Of a stretch of 64,000 bases of DNA, positions 50,351 to 62,724 are shown one piece after another (the stretch's first letter is position 1; each line of letters opens with the position of its first letter). Both the position numbers and the translations under genes were made by a program. The notes under the pieces were generated by a model, which worked only from the letters and a program-made list of their open reading frames with translations, did not search any database and was not told where the DNA came from. The stretch comes from Alnus glutinosa. Its lineage: Eukaryota > Streptophyta > Magnoliopsida > Fagales > Betulaceae. Location of the stretch: contig NC_084894.1 in NCBI RefSeq assembly GCF_958979055.1, forward strand, positions 2,361,001 through 2,425,000. Direction: 5' to 3'.

Positions 50351-51968
50351 AAACCTCATCAAACAAAGGATTTGCCTCAGGATTCCCTAAATTCACAACC
50401 ATTTTGTAGCATCTGGACAAGTCAATCAAATCTAATGCTCGTAACTCGCTTGTCTCAAACAGAATTTTTTTTGATACTTCTGGAAAAATTTCCAATGAAA
50501 CACATCCACTAGCTCTTATAGATTCTATATTTGGTGGAAGTTCTAGAACTTCATGAAGTTGCTTGCAGTCATTCAATAGAAGGGCCCTCAATCTAACAAA
50601 GCTTTTGATGCATGCAGGAAGACTGACAATATCACTCCCAGATAGATTTAACCGTTCCAAAGCAGAAAAGCAATCAAGAACGTCAAGGAAATCTGATTTT
50701 GATTATTTGATAGGCACGTACAGTTGTTAAGATCCAAATCTCTAAGTGCTGGAAACACTATTGAGGAACAACCATCAATTAAATTGCTAGCAGTCGTTGG
50801 AGGTGGCAACGACAATAATTCTGTACTTGATGAAATTTCAGATTCTTCTATGGACACAATTGAGGGCAAGGATTGTCTTTCATCCCTCACCTTAGTTGGA
50901 AGATTGAAATGTTCTGAACAATTTTTAATAGAAAGTTCCTCAAGATGTTGCAACTGAAGAATGCTACTTGGAAGATGCATAAGGTTTGGGCAATCCGTTA
51001 TATATAATTGGCGAAGCCCAGAGAGATACCCAATGGATGAAGGCAGTTCTTTTATAAGGATGTCGCCGAAATTAATGTATCTTAAGCATTCCATTTCAAT
51101 ATCAATTTCAGGAAAGTTCTCAAGGCTTGAGCAACTCCCAAGGTAAAGATTTTCTAGAGATCTCAGCTTGAGGCTTCTTGGCAAACTAAAAAGATTTGAG
51201 CAATTCATAATTGTCAAAGAGGCAAGCTGATCATGGAATCCAACTGAGTCATGAACTTCAACTAAACTTTCACATTCAAAAAGTGTTAATTTCTCTAAAT
51301 TTGGGGTCCCTGACATGTCCGGGATTTTTGTTAGAAAATGACACGCAGAAAATTCCATAATCTTCATGTTTTGGAAATTCTGTAAACAAAAAGAGAGGAT
51401 AAATTAGCTTCAAATAAGTTTACAACCAGAGACAGAACTAGAATTTCAGGTGCGAGGAGAAACTAAAAAAAAATTGGGAGGTAAAAATCATAAAATTTAG
51501 AGAAAATTTTAAAATTTCGGGGTGCTACTATCACCATGCATGAACGTAGTTCTGACTCTGTTTACAACATAATTTAAAGGAAAAAAAAATACAAAAATAA
51601 TGATTGTACCTTGAATCCCTCCTTCGGTTCCTTGTAGAGGCTATTATGCATTCTAAAAACAACAAGTTTATTTCCATGAAAATTGGATGGCAAAGATTGC
51701 AAAGGACATTCAGCCCAATCAAGCAATCTTAACTCATTAGAGAGATAATTAGGCCTTCCGGAGAAGTATGCATTGCGATTTATAAATAACCTGAGCATTT
51801 TCATCTTCATAAAGGCTTTGGAACTTAACCGTATCAAGTCTCGTTCAGGCAACTCTATCAATATGCCTTCAATTTTGTTTGTTTCCTAATAAGACAATGC
51901 GTAAGAATTAACATTTTGGTCAAAACATAAACTTTTCCATAATTTACCATTTGCTACAATTATAATTT

Positions 51969-52004
<36 letters not shown>

Positions 52005-52059
52005 TTTGTGAAAGGAAACAAACTTATACTTCATAGTCTGGCTTCGCATGTTGCTTTTA

Positions 52060-52560
52060 TTTTTGGGGAAAATATATTTTACCCCAATTATCACCACTTT
52101 TGCACTTACATCACCAAATTTTAAAAAGTGACACCTAAATCCCTACAACAATTACTCTGTTTCAAATGAACTACTCTGTTAATAATTAGTCATGTATGCC
52201 AAACGTGACTATTTTTGCATTCAACTTTCCAAAATACCCTAAATATTATTTTAAAGTTAGAACCAGAAAAAAAAAGAAGATTAAAATTATTAAAAAATAA
52301 GACTAAAAAAAACTAAATAAAAAATGAGGAATTTTTTAGTTTTTGGCAGTTGCCAAACCACCCCCCACGGGCTGTGTGAGTGATCCGGCTTCCCCCATTT
52401 TGCATATAGGGGGTGGCCGAACCCCCTTTACGCCAGTTGCTAATGGAGGGCTTATTTGCAACAAGGTGGTACTTGAAAGGGACGTATCAATTACTAAAGT
52501 TTGGTGGTCTAAGTGCAAAAGTGGTTGTAGTTCGAGGGTAAAGTGTATTTTCAAAAAAAA
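52060..52560. mobile_element. MITE A in TNL pseudogene intron
   Basis: Terminal inverted repeats of about 60 bp: left GAAAATATATTTTACCCC then CCACTTTTGCACTTACATCA; right, reverse-complemented, GAAAATACACTTTACCCT then CCACTTTTGCACTTAGACCA. The short GC-rich centre holds CCACCCCCC/GGGGGTGG words. MULE-like; no clear target duplication. Confidence 0.75.
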
Positions 52561-52565
52561 CTACC

Positions 52566-53068
52566 CTTGATCCCCCAAAATTATAGCTCTTTTGCACTTA
52601 CACCTCCAAATTTCAAAAAGTCATACTTGGCCCCCTTAACTACCATTTTGTTGTAAGTTACGCAGCTTGGGCCCATATTGAAGTTTCGATGTTAGTTTCT
52701 CCCTCTGCCCAAATCACGCATTAAGTTGGTTAGAAAATATATGAAATGACTAAATTAACCCTTTATGTAAAAATAAGAATCTCAAATGTAAAAACACACA
52801 CATACATCAATACCATTCTTAAATACCCATTATGTCAATTTTCAAAATGAAAATATAGAATATTTCTATAGCTGAAAATCGACATTGCTTATGTTAAGGA
52901 CAATTTAATCATTTTATTTGCTTTTTCATCCATTTAACGGTTAATTCAAGAGAGGGGCAAACTGACATTGAAACTTCAAAATAGGGTCTAAGTTGCACTG
53001 ATTGAAGTTTAGGGGGTAAGTGACACACATGGTAGTTTATTTAGGGGGGAGTGTAATTTGCCCTAGGT
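52566..53068. mobile_element. MITE B in TNL pseudogene intron
   Basis: Left end TTGATCCCCCAAAATTATAG, CTCTTTTGCACTTACACCTC; the right end reverse-complements to GCAAATTACACTCCCCCCTA and GTGTGTCACTTACCCCCTAA. Inverted matches continue through CTTCAATATGGGCC-like blocks. Same broad family style as MITE A and the element in the sister gene (62445-62965). Confidence 0.55.
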
Positions 53069-56000
53069 AATTTGTTTCTATTATTGGAATGACCCAAAGT
53101 GATCTTACTCAAAACTGTCAATATTGGTTTTTACATATTGAATTATTGCCTATTATGATTCATTTATTCTTCTTACAACCGAAATACCTTTTTTTGAGAG
53201 AAATATGTGTGTGTGTGTGTTTCTTCATCCATTTTTACAAAAGCAATTTCTTTTTATGTAAGTCTTACCATATTTCCTTCTAGTACACGACGAACGTCTT
53301 CCTGAATCCACAACCTACTGCGTTTGCCAGGTTCTTTAGGTGATTCTTGACGAACAATTTCTCTACCCATATCTTGCAATAAGTCATGCATGACCAATCT
53401 ATCCCCATCCATAGTTATGAGAGACTTCTCCACAAGCACTTTAATACCAATATCTGGAAAGAAACCACAATTGTCTAGTATTTTAGTGACATATTCCATA
53501 TCCTCTCCTTTGAAGAAACATGCAATGTCAAGGAAGATATTCTTCTCACTTTCCTCCAACCCATCATAACTTATTCTAAGTTTTTCCTGAATATCTTTTT
53601 CGGGAATTCTTTTATACTTTTCCAATGATGTACATCTCTTCCATATAGAGATGAACCTATCACTTCTAAAGCTAGTGGGAGGCCCCCAGCATAACGTAGT
53701 GCAAGTTTTGTGAATTTCACAAATTCATCATTAGGTATGTCACTTTGGAAGGCGTGTCGACTAAAGAGCTGAAGAGCTTCCTTGTGATCCAATTCATTCA
53801 TCTTGTATGTTAAATCAACTTTATGCTTAGTTAGTAAATGTTCATCTCTAGTTGTTATGATAATTCTACTTCCTAAACCAAACCAATCATGTTTTCCAGA
53901 TAATATTTCTAATTGGACTAACTGATCCACATCATCAAGAACTAAAAGGACCCTTTTACAACGAAGTCTTTCCTTTATGACATTGATTCCTCGATCAACA
54001 TTACCAACCTTCAAACTTGAGTCGCCTAGGATCTCATAAAGAAGTGTCTATTGCAATTGAACCAGGCCTCTCTCTTGCTTTGAAGTTTCTCTAACGTTTG
54101 CAAGAAAACAACTATCTTTAAATTGATAAGCAATCGAGTTATAGATTGCTTTGGCAACAATTGTCTTACCAATTCCACCAACTCCAAAGATTCCTACCAT
54201 GCGAATATCACTCACCCCAATATTTAAAAGCACATTGATTTCTCGTACATGAGACTCTAATCCAACTGGATACTTGGCGACCTTTAAGTAAGTATGGCTT
54301 ACTATTCTTAAGATCACTCGAACAATTTCATAGATGCATTTAGATTCATTCCTACCACTGCAAAAGATACAACAACATTTATTGAGTTAAAGTATTCACA
54401 TGAAAAGACATAGGAACATGATCCACTAACAATTATTTATTTCTTTCTTGTAACAAATTACAATGGTAGGCAAAGAGATAGGATATAATCTCCTTCACTC
54501 CCTAAATCTCAATCCTCCAATAGATTGACCACAAGTCTTCCCTTAATTAGAGTCATACAAAATTTTCATAGTATTTATATGTATTATTAAACTTCTTAAA
54601 TTGTTTTGTTCCATTCTGAAATTTGGTTTTGCCTTTGTTGATACTTACAAGGAGTATCTTTTGCATTTTACTCTTAAAATGTAATTGCATTTCTTTTTTC
54701 TTTTTTTCCTTCAATAGAATGTTTTATTTAGTTCTAAATGTTTAATCTTTTATTAAATGGATTTTTTTTTTCATCATGCACCATTCAATAATATCTAATT
54801 TAGAATTGCAGAAAATAACCTAAATGCATGCAAACACTACCATTTAAAATTGGTGTTGAAAATTTATATTGTCATGTGAAAGAATCGCATAACTGTAGTA
54901 CTAAATAAGAAAGAAAAATGATACATACTATAATTCTATCCAACAATGCTGACATAGTGACATGGCCGTACGGGTACTCGCAATCAACCATTAAATTTTT
55001 TTTATTAAACCATTATTAATCCAAAGGTTAGTTAAGAGTATCAAGTTAGCATTGTTGGGCAATTATAGAATAAAAATATGGTATCTATCATTACTCAAAA
55101 AAATGACCTTATGTTGTATTAAATCAAGGTGACACAAGCGATCTTATTAAAAGCATAGAAGAGTTGTCTTTGATTTTTCGCAATGCCCTCATTCAACTTG
55201 ATATAGAAATAAACAAGTGACATCTTAGTTTCAAAATGTTAAGAGTATTAATTAAATTAAAATTTTACAGTAAACTTTTGGTAAAATAAAAATTTGAACC
55301 AAAAAACCACTTAAAATAGAAGTTCTTTACCCCTCAAATATGTATTTCTATCTTAAGAGATCTGCAGTATTGCATTCTGCAATTTCAATAATTTAATATT
55401 TAATATTTAATAAAATAATTTTGGGTGGTACCATGTCCTCACCAAACCAATTTAGGCAGCTTAAAACATTCTTACATTAAAATGGTGTTTTTAATCGACT
55501 GAATTTATTTATATAGTTACCCAAAATAATGAGACAAAATCAGAAAAAAGAAAAAAAGAAAATAACGAGACAAGAAAGAACAAAACATACCAAGATACAA
55601 ATTAGGGGAGAAATTAAAGAAAGAAGATGCAAAAAGAACTGCGGTTTGTGATCAGAGATTCAGAAATACCTTTTCTGTAAATGCCACCCCGACAAATTGG
55701 CCACTTTATTCAGGGCTGCCTTCCATTTCTGCACAGTATCCTCATTGAATCTCTTCTCATGTTTAGCCAATGCTTCTCCAAAACTCTTTCTCTGATGCCG
55801 TACGTCTGCTGGATCTACTTTGTAAAACACTGGTAGAACAATTTGTTGTTTAGTTTCCCTACACTCGAGGATCTCCATGAGCTCACCCAAGCACAATGTG
55901 GATGATGCATAGTTTTCAGAGAGCACGACGATTGAAGTCCTTGGCTCTTTAATAGCTTTGACAAGTACTGCCGGTGAAACTTCTGAATCTCCTCCTCTAA

Positions 56001-56593
56001 GTTTGTCATCCATGTAGGTATAGACTCCCTTTTGACATAAAGCGTTGTATAGATAAGCAGTAAAACTGTCGCGGGAATATTCGCTTCCAAAGCTCAAGAA
56101 TACATCGTAAGGCCATCGACGGGCGAAAGAAGAAGAGGTTGAGGAAGAGACTCCATGGAAGGCCATGGAAGAAGCCATTTTGTCTGTAAGGCTGATTATA
56201 CTTCAGAGATATTTGAGAAGACGATGCCTACCTATCTTCTTTAATTAGTAAAGTAACCTCTAGCAGGAAACGAATATTAAAAAACAAAGAATATTAAAAA
56301 AAAAAGAAAAAAAAAAAAAGGAATAAAGGAAGCAGGTGATCAAATAAAAATGAAAAATTAATATAAAAAATTTCCACTCATAAAAAAATTCAAATTTCTT
56401 CCAATTCTTAAACGGATGTATATCACATATACGACAACAATTCCATGGCGTATTATTTACCACTGAGGGACCCACCCTCCTGAAACTGACGTTGACGTAA
56501 GTGAAGTGAGAAACGCGGGTCCTTCCACCACCGCGAATTATTTTTGCCTCGAGACTCACCCTCCGGCCTCCTCGGACTGGCGTTGACGTCAGT

Positions 56594-57190
56594 TCAACAA
56601 GAAGAGAGATCAACCTCTTCAAAGGCAAGCTCAGGGGGCAATGGTTTAACAACAAGCAGAGCACCTTTAACATTATAAGGACCATTATCCATAATTTCTT
56701 TAATCAGACGATGCTCAAAAACTTTGAAAAGAAAACGATCGCCCGGAAGTAAATCCACCTCAAAAGTCAAAGCAAAACGCCAAGAGACATTAAGAATATC
56801 ACGAACCCAAACAAGAGAGGGGGGATTTGGAGAAACCAACCTGCCCAGTAGACGGAAAAAGTTATCAAAAGGGAGAGGCGCCGATTCCAAAGGACAAGGA
56901 TCATCACAGTTGAGTGCTTGAGTTTCCTGAATAAGCGCCTGGAGATTGATCGTTGGTTGGTCCATGTTGCAGGAAAATAGCAAGAAGTAGAAAAAGCCAA
57001 AGGTAGAGATAAGAGAAAAGAGAGGAAAAAGGAAGTGAAGCGAATAGAAACAAAGAAGGACAGATTCTGTGAAATTGACAGGTGAAAGTGGGATGGGAAA
57101 CTGTGTTAGAACAGGTGTAAGAATCAGATAGAGTAAAAAGGATGAGGAAACCTTTCCCTCGTTAGAGAGAAGGCAGAGTCTCTCTCTCTA
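56594..57190 (-). mobile_element. L1 LINE 5' fragment with ORF1 (DUF4283-like)
   Basis: A minus-strand frame starting MDQPTINLQALIQETQALNC (ATG at 56963-56965) continues through WVRDILNVSWRFALTFEVDL, GDRFLFKVFEHRLIKEIMDN and GPYNVKGALLVVKPLPPELA. The pattern of W..., FLF.F..., GP....G.LLV.KP..PE is that of the zinc-finger-linked DUF4283 segment in plant L1 ORF1 proteins. The frame breaks at 56594 and the rest of the element is absent. GA-rich sequence to about 57190 is probably its 5' UTR. It lies in the spacer between the head-to-head TNL genes. Confidence 0.7.
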
Positions 57191-57596
57191 GAGACATTTT
57201 TTCTTAGTATTTGATTAATAATTGGACTGGTAATTAGCGGAAGATAAACGGATAGTTTTGACTTTTAATTTTAGTTGGTAGATAATCACGTTCGCTGTGA
57301 GGTGAATTGTTGCCGCACAAGTGAGTTAATTAGTTAAAGCTGTCGTTAAATAAATTAGACAAATCATAAATAAAGTTTGAATGATTTTTTTTTTTTTTTA
57401 CATATATTGTAGTATTGATAAATGTGAGTAGCTTAAATTATAAATTATTTTTTATTGTATTAAAATTAATTTAAAAATTTATGTGGGTTGGCCTAATTTA
57501 AAAATTACTTTCTAAAGTTAAATTTTGTTAAATTTTTTAACATATTTCGTTAAGCGTCACGTCCTCACAAATAATATTGTGACATGTATTGCCCTT

Positions 57597-57700
57597 AAGG
57601 AATAACTCAATCGGCTGAGAATTTACATCTCATGAAACAGAGTTCACTAGTTTGAATATTCTATTTTCCTCTTGAGTGGACGTGTAAAAAAAAAAATAAT
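57597..57700 (+). mobile_element. Probable tRNA-derived SINE
   Basis: AATAACTCAATCGGCTGAG followed by ACTAGTTTGAATATTC resembles A and B boxes of a polymerase III promoter, and it ends in an A-run (57688-57698). CATGTAT occurs on both sides (57583-57589 and just after the A-run), a possible target duplication. Short and diverged, so moderate support only. Confidence 0.45.
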
Positions 57701-58323
57701 GTCATGTATCACTTTTAATAAAAAAATATAAATATTTTAAAAAATATAAATAAATAAGACTTAAAAAATTATTTTTTTTTAAAAAAAAATGGTTGCCACG
57801 GTGCCGCCCCTTTGAGGGGACCGCGTGCCACTCATAAGTTCCTTTGAGGTGGCTTACGGAACCTCAGAAAATGACTGTGTCACTCTCGACCACTTCAAAA
57901 AATAGCGTGATCACCCTATTGTGAGAGGTGACCAAACCATCGCAAAAGGGTGGGACAGCCACCCCTTTCCCTTCTCACAAGGTATCCTTTGTAAAGAAAT
58001 GATTCTGTACTGTTACTATACAATTTCAACACAACTGCCTTCAATCCAAAAGAAAAAAAAAAATAAAAAATGCGGTAGGAATCATTTCTCTCATTTTTTA
58101 TATTAGTTTCTCATCTTTTATTGACCAACGCGCCCATCATTTATTCGTTTTTATATTTTTTTTTGTCTTTTTTATATTCGTATCCTACGGCTAGGAGAGG
58201 TTGCTTTGCTGTTCCTTTACTAAAGATGATGAGTAGGCATCTACTTCTCTGTTTAAGCTAAGGACTAAGGAGAGTCGCCATGCTAAAATTTCTACCAGGC
58301 TTTCATACACCATTCCTTCTTCC
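57701..58323 (+). other. Repeat debris and promoter region of the second TNL gene
   Basis: About 57780-57960 is a GC-richer repeat fragment (CCGCCCCTTTGAGGGGACCG and similar). The stretch nearest the ATG at 58324 is the presumed promoter and leader; no clear TATA box is fixed. Confidence 0.45.
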
Positions 58324-61300
58324 ATGGCGTTCCAAGGAGCCTCTTCCGCATCCTTTTCTTCTTTCGGCCGTCGATGGACTTACGACGTATTTCTGAGCTT
58401 TAGAAGCGAAGATACCCACGACAGTTTTACTGCTCGTCTATACAACGCTTTGTGTGAAGAGGGAATCTATACCTTCATGGATGAGGATGACAAACTTAGA
58501 GGAGGAGAGGAAATTTCACCGGCATTTCTCAAAGCCATTAAAGAGTCAAGGACTTCAATCGTTCTACTCTCTGAAAACTATGCATCATCCACATGGTGCT
58601 TGGGTGAGCTGATGGAGATCCTTGAGTGTAGGGAAACAAAGCAACAAATTGTTATTCCGGTGTTTTACAAAGTAGATCCATCGGACGTACGGCATCACAG
58701 AAAGAGTTTTGGAGAAGCATTGGCTAAACATGAAGACAGGTTCATGGAAGATACTGTGCGGAGCTGGAAGGCAGCCCTGAATAAAGTGGCCAATTTGTCC
58801 GGGTGGCATTTGGAGAACGGGTATTTCCGACTACGCATTTTCCCTTCGTTCTAGACTTCCAATTTGCTTCTAATTATATATATATAATATAAAATTATTT
58901 GATCTTGATTAAGGGTGCGTTTGAGATTGCGATTTCGTAGACAATAAGTGCGATTTTAAACCAAATCGTAGAACATAAATCGTTTGGGAACTGCGTTTTT
59001 AAAAATTATGATTTGAAAACGCAGAAAATCTGTTATTTCAAATCGCAGGTAAGATGATGCTTTTTTGAAAACGCAGAATTTTAAAGGCTAATTTGCGATT
59101 TTAAATGCTAAACTGCGATTTTGCCAAACACTTAACTGTGTTTTTAAAAATCACTTTTTTTAAATCGCACATTTTAAAATCGTGATTTTAAATCGCACTT
59201 TTTGAAATCACAAACCCAAACAGACCCTAAATTTCATAGAAATCATGGTGAAACAAGAAAACTTTTGATTGAGCATTTAAATATGATAAATTTTATGAGA
59301 GAACGGAAGGAATTAATCCCAACTTGAGCAGAAAATGAGAAATCTAAGTAATTATTTTTTTGGCCTTCTCATGATGAATTGCCAACTAGACCATAAAATA
59401 AATGTGAAGTATTTACATTAGAAAATGTTAGTAAAGCGAGTTAAAAGTACTTCTAACTTATTTAATAATAATAATTATTTTTTGTTTTCAAGAAAATAAA
59501 TTCATTAAATAATTTTGTTTAAGACAATGTAATTTGCTTAAATAATTTATCGATGACCAAACTTTTGAAGATGAATTCATTTGCTCTGATCTATAGTTTT
59601 TTTACGACCAGCTTTTTTTTTTGGTCCTACAATATAACGTTATTCCTTAAGTTATTTTGCACAAATTTAATTGTTCTGATTTTATTCCTCATCATCTCTT
59701 TATCTTATCACAAAGAACTCTAAATGCATTGGAACTTTCACATTGAGATCATATATCGAAAATTGATCATTTTAAGATGTTTATTTTTATATATTTTGCA
59801 GAAGTTTATTACTTTGTCATTAATACCTTAAGAAAGGTTGTGGTAAATCTCTCTTGAATGCGAAAAAATAAGCAATTAAATTTTAGAATTTTGGAAGTGT
59901 GTGGTATAATTTTTAATTTTTAATTTTTTTTTTTTGTGTGTAAGTTCCATTGGAAGTAATAATTTAAAAGTCTCCACAAGAAAATTTGGGAAATAGTTTT
60001 TACTAATTTACGAACTATTTATACGTTAGTTTGAGTTAATGATAACCATCATCTCATATAATTCCAAAAGTTAAGTACAATTAAATTATTTTATTTTAAA
60101 ATTGTATTGAAAATTTTCCCATGGAATAAAGATCACGTCATCAATATTTCAAATTTTTAGCAAATTCAAATTGCATAATGCAATAGTGCGACCTCTTAAA
60201 TAGAAATTCATATTTCAGGGGGTAAATAGCTTCTATTTTAAATAGCTTTTTCGTTAAAATTTATATTTTATCAAAAGTTGTATGTAAAATTTTAGAAAAG
60301 TTAATTATAATCTTTAAAATTACCATTTGAAAATTTTCTATTATAATCTTCATTTTACAAAAACTAATAAAAGAAATTTGAGGAACAAAATTGGTGATGG
60401 GTAAAAAAACAAAAGTGAAAAAGACAAACAATACGACGGCTCTGGTGTCTTGCACCATCCCTAATAAAACATAATTAAGGTCAATTTACATAATCCGATA
60501 TAATTTAGTACTTGCATACTTAATTACACTTCACAAGTTTTCAATACCAATTTTAATGGTAGTGTTTGCATGCATTTAGTATTCAACTTTTATAGGGTAT
60601 TTTGCTTGATTCGAAGTAGGAATATTAGAGATTAATTATTGAATGTTTGCACAATGAAAAAAAATTGCAATTTACTAAAAGATTAAACATTTGAGAACTA
60701 AATAAACCGTTCTAATGAAAAACAAGTTAAGAAGTTTAATGATACATATAAAGACTATGAAAAGTCTAATTAAGGGAGGACTTGTGGTCAATCCAAGGAG
60801 GATTGAGGTATAGAGAAGGAAGGATTATTTCCTTTCTTGTCTCCTACCATATATTGTCAGTTGTTGCAAGAAAAAAAAAATTGTAAGTAGATCATGCATG
60901 TTCCTATGTTTTTTCGTGTGAATAGTGTAACTAATTTAAATGTTTTTTTTTAACCTTTTGCAGTGGTAAGAGTGAATTTAAATTTATCAATGAAATTGTT
61001 CGAGTGGTTTCAAGAATAGTAAGTTGCACATACCTAAACGTTCCCAAATATTTAGTTGGAATAGAGTCTCATGTACAGGATATCAATGGGCTTTTACATA
61101 TTGGGATGAATGACGTACGCATGGTAGGAATTTTCGGAGTTGGTGGAATTGGTAAGACAACTATTGCCAAAGCTATTTATAACTCGATTGCTTACAAATT
61201 TAAAGATAGTTGTTTTCTTGCGGATGTTAGAGAAACTTCAATGAAGGAGTGCGGTTTAGTCCAATTGCAAGAGACACTACTTTCTCAAATCCTAGGCAAC

Positions 61301-62692
61301 TCAAGTTTGAAGGTTGGCAATGTTGATCGAGGAATCAATGTCATAAAGGAAAGGCTTTGTTGTAAAAGGGTTCTTTTAATTCTAGATGATGTGGATCAGT
61401 TGGTCCAATTACAAACATTATCTGGAGAACACAATTGGTTTGGTTTAGGAAGTAGAATTATTATAACAACAAGAGATGAACACTTGTTAATTAAGCATAA
61501 AGTTGATCTCAAATACAAAATGAAAGAAATGAATCACAGTGAAGCTCTTCAGCTCTTTAGTCTACATGCTTTCCAAAGTGACAAACCTCCTGATGATTTT
61601 GTCGACCTTACAGAACATGCACTACGTTATGCTGGGGGCCTCCCACTAGCTTTAAAAGTGCTAGGTTCAGATCTATATGGTAGAGATATACACCTTTGGA
61701 CAAATGCATTGGAAAGGTACAAAAGAATTCCTGAGGAAAATATTCTAGAAAAACTTAAACTAAGTTATGATGGATTGGAGGAAAGTGAGAAGAATACTTT
61801 CCTAGACATTGCATGTTTCTTCAAAGGGTATAATGCAAAATATGTCACTAAGATACTAGACAGTTGTGGTTTCTTTCCAGATATTGGTATTATAGTACTT
61901 GTGGAGAAGTCTCTCATAACTATTGATGAGGATAAATTGGTCATGCATGACTTATTGCAAGATATGGGTAGAGAAATTGTTCGACAAGAATCACCCGAAG
62001 AACCAGGCAAACGCAGTCGGTTGTGGTTTCATAAAGATGTTCGTTATGTACTAGAAAAAAATATGGTAAGACTAACATCAAAAAATTATTTTAATTTTAC
62101 ATTTGTAAAAATGGATAGAGAAATTTAATACACATGCACAACACATGCACAACACTTGCACACAACACGCACGCACGCGAATACAAACACAACACACGTG
62201 CGTGCACGCACACACACCATTTGTCACAAAATAAGTATTGTGGTTGTAAGTAGAATATCTTTAATTAAGAAGAATAAATAAATCTTCATAGGCAATAACA
62301 ATTTACCCTATTTAAGAGATAGACATAGTTTTCATGAGTATCATGCATTTTCTTCTATAAAGAGGTAAGAGTAACAAGTAAATATGAGAAAAAAAAAAAA
62401 AACCCATTTTGAGTATGGTCACTTAATTTGGGACATTCTAATATAAAAACAAGAGAAAAATACAATTTGACCCCTAATGTATCATCGCCTTTTCATTTAC
62501 ACCACCGAACTACCAAAAGTGACATTTAGATGTGTAAAGCTACCATCACTTATCAAAAAAAGCCACTCCATCAACGTCAGGCGTTAAAATAGATGGTAGC
62601 CCCATTTTTTACTTTTGAAATACCATAATTGCCCCATTATAATTATTAAACACAAATTAAACTTACTTTTGAAATACCCTCTCAGCCTTCCT

Positions 62693-62724
<32 letters not shown>

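Larger units (their letters stand above)
49621..56178 (-). pseudogene. TIR-NBS-LRR (TNL) immune receptor pseudogene
   Basis: Exons on the minus strand: TIR 56178-55670, NB-ARC 54357-53269, linker/LRR 51885-51610, LRR 51379-50355, C-terminal C-JID-type domain 50244-49621. The TIR has DVFLSFGSEYSRDSFTAYLY and keeps the catalytic Glu position (LGEL, residue 99), with Leu for the usual Trp (SSTLCLGEL). NB-ARC shows GVGGIGKT, LLVLDDVDQL, GSRIIITTRDEHLL, GGLPLAL, FLDIACFF and MHDLLQDMGREIV. Three lesions: a TAG at 54048-54050 where the paralogue has GAG; a 13-base deletion near 53617-53630; an 8-base insertion near 50695-50710 in the LRR exon. The last exon (GHLKDYFGGIIFPGNKIPDW on) ends with an acidic KRRRDEDDDDDD tail. 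A truncated TIR-only product could still be made. It lies head to head with the paralogue at 58324. Confidence 0.9.
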
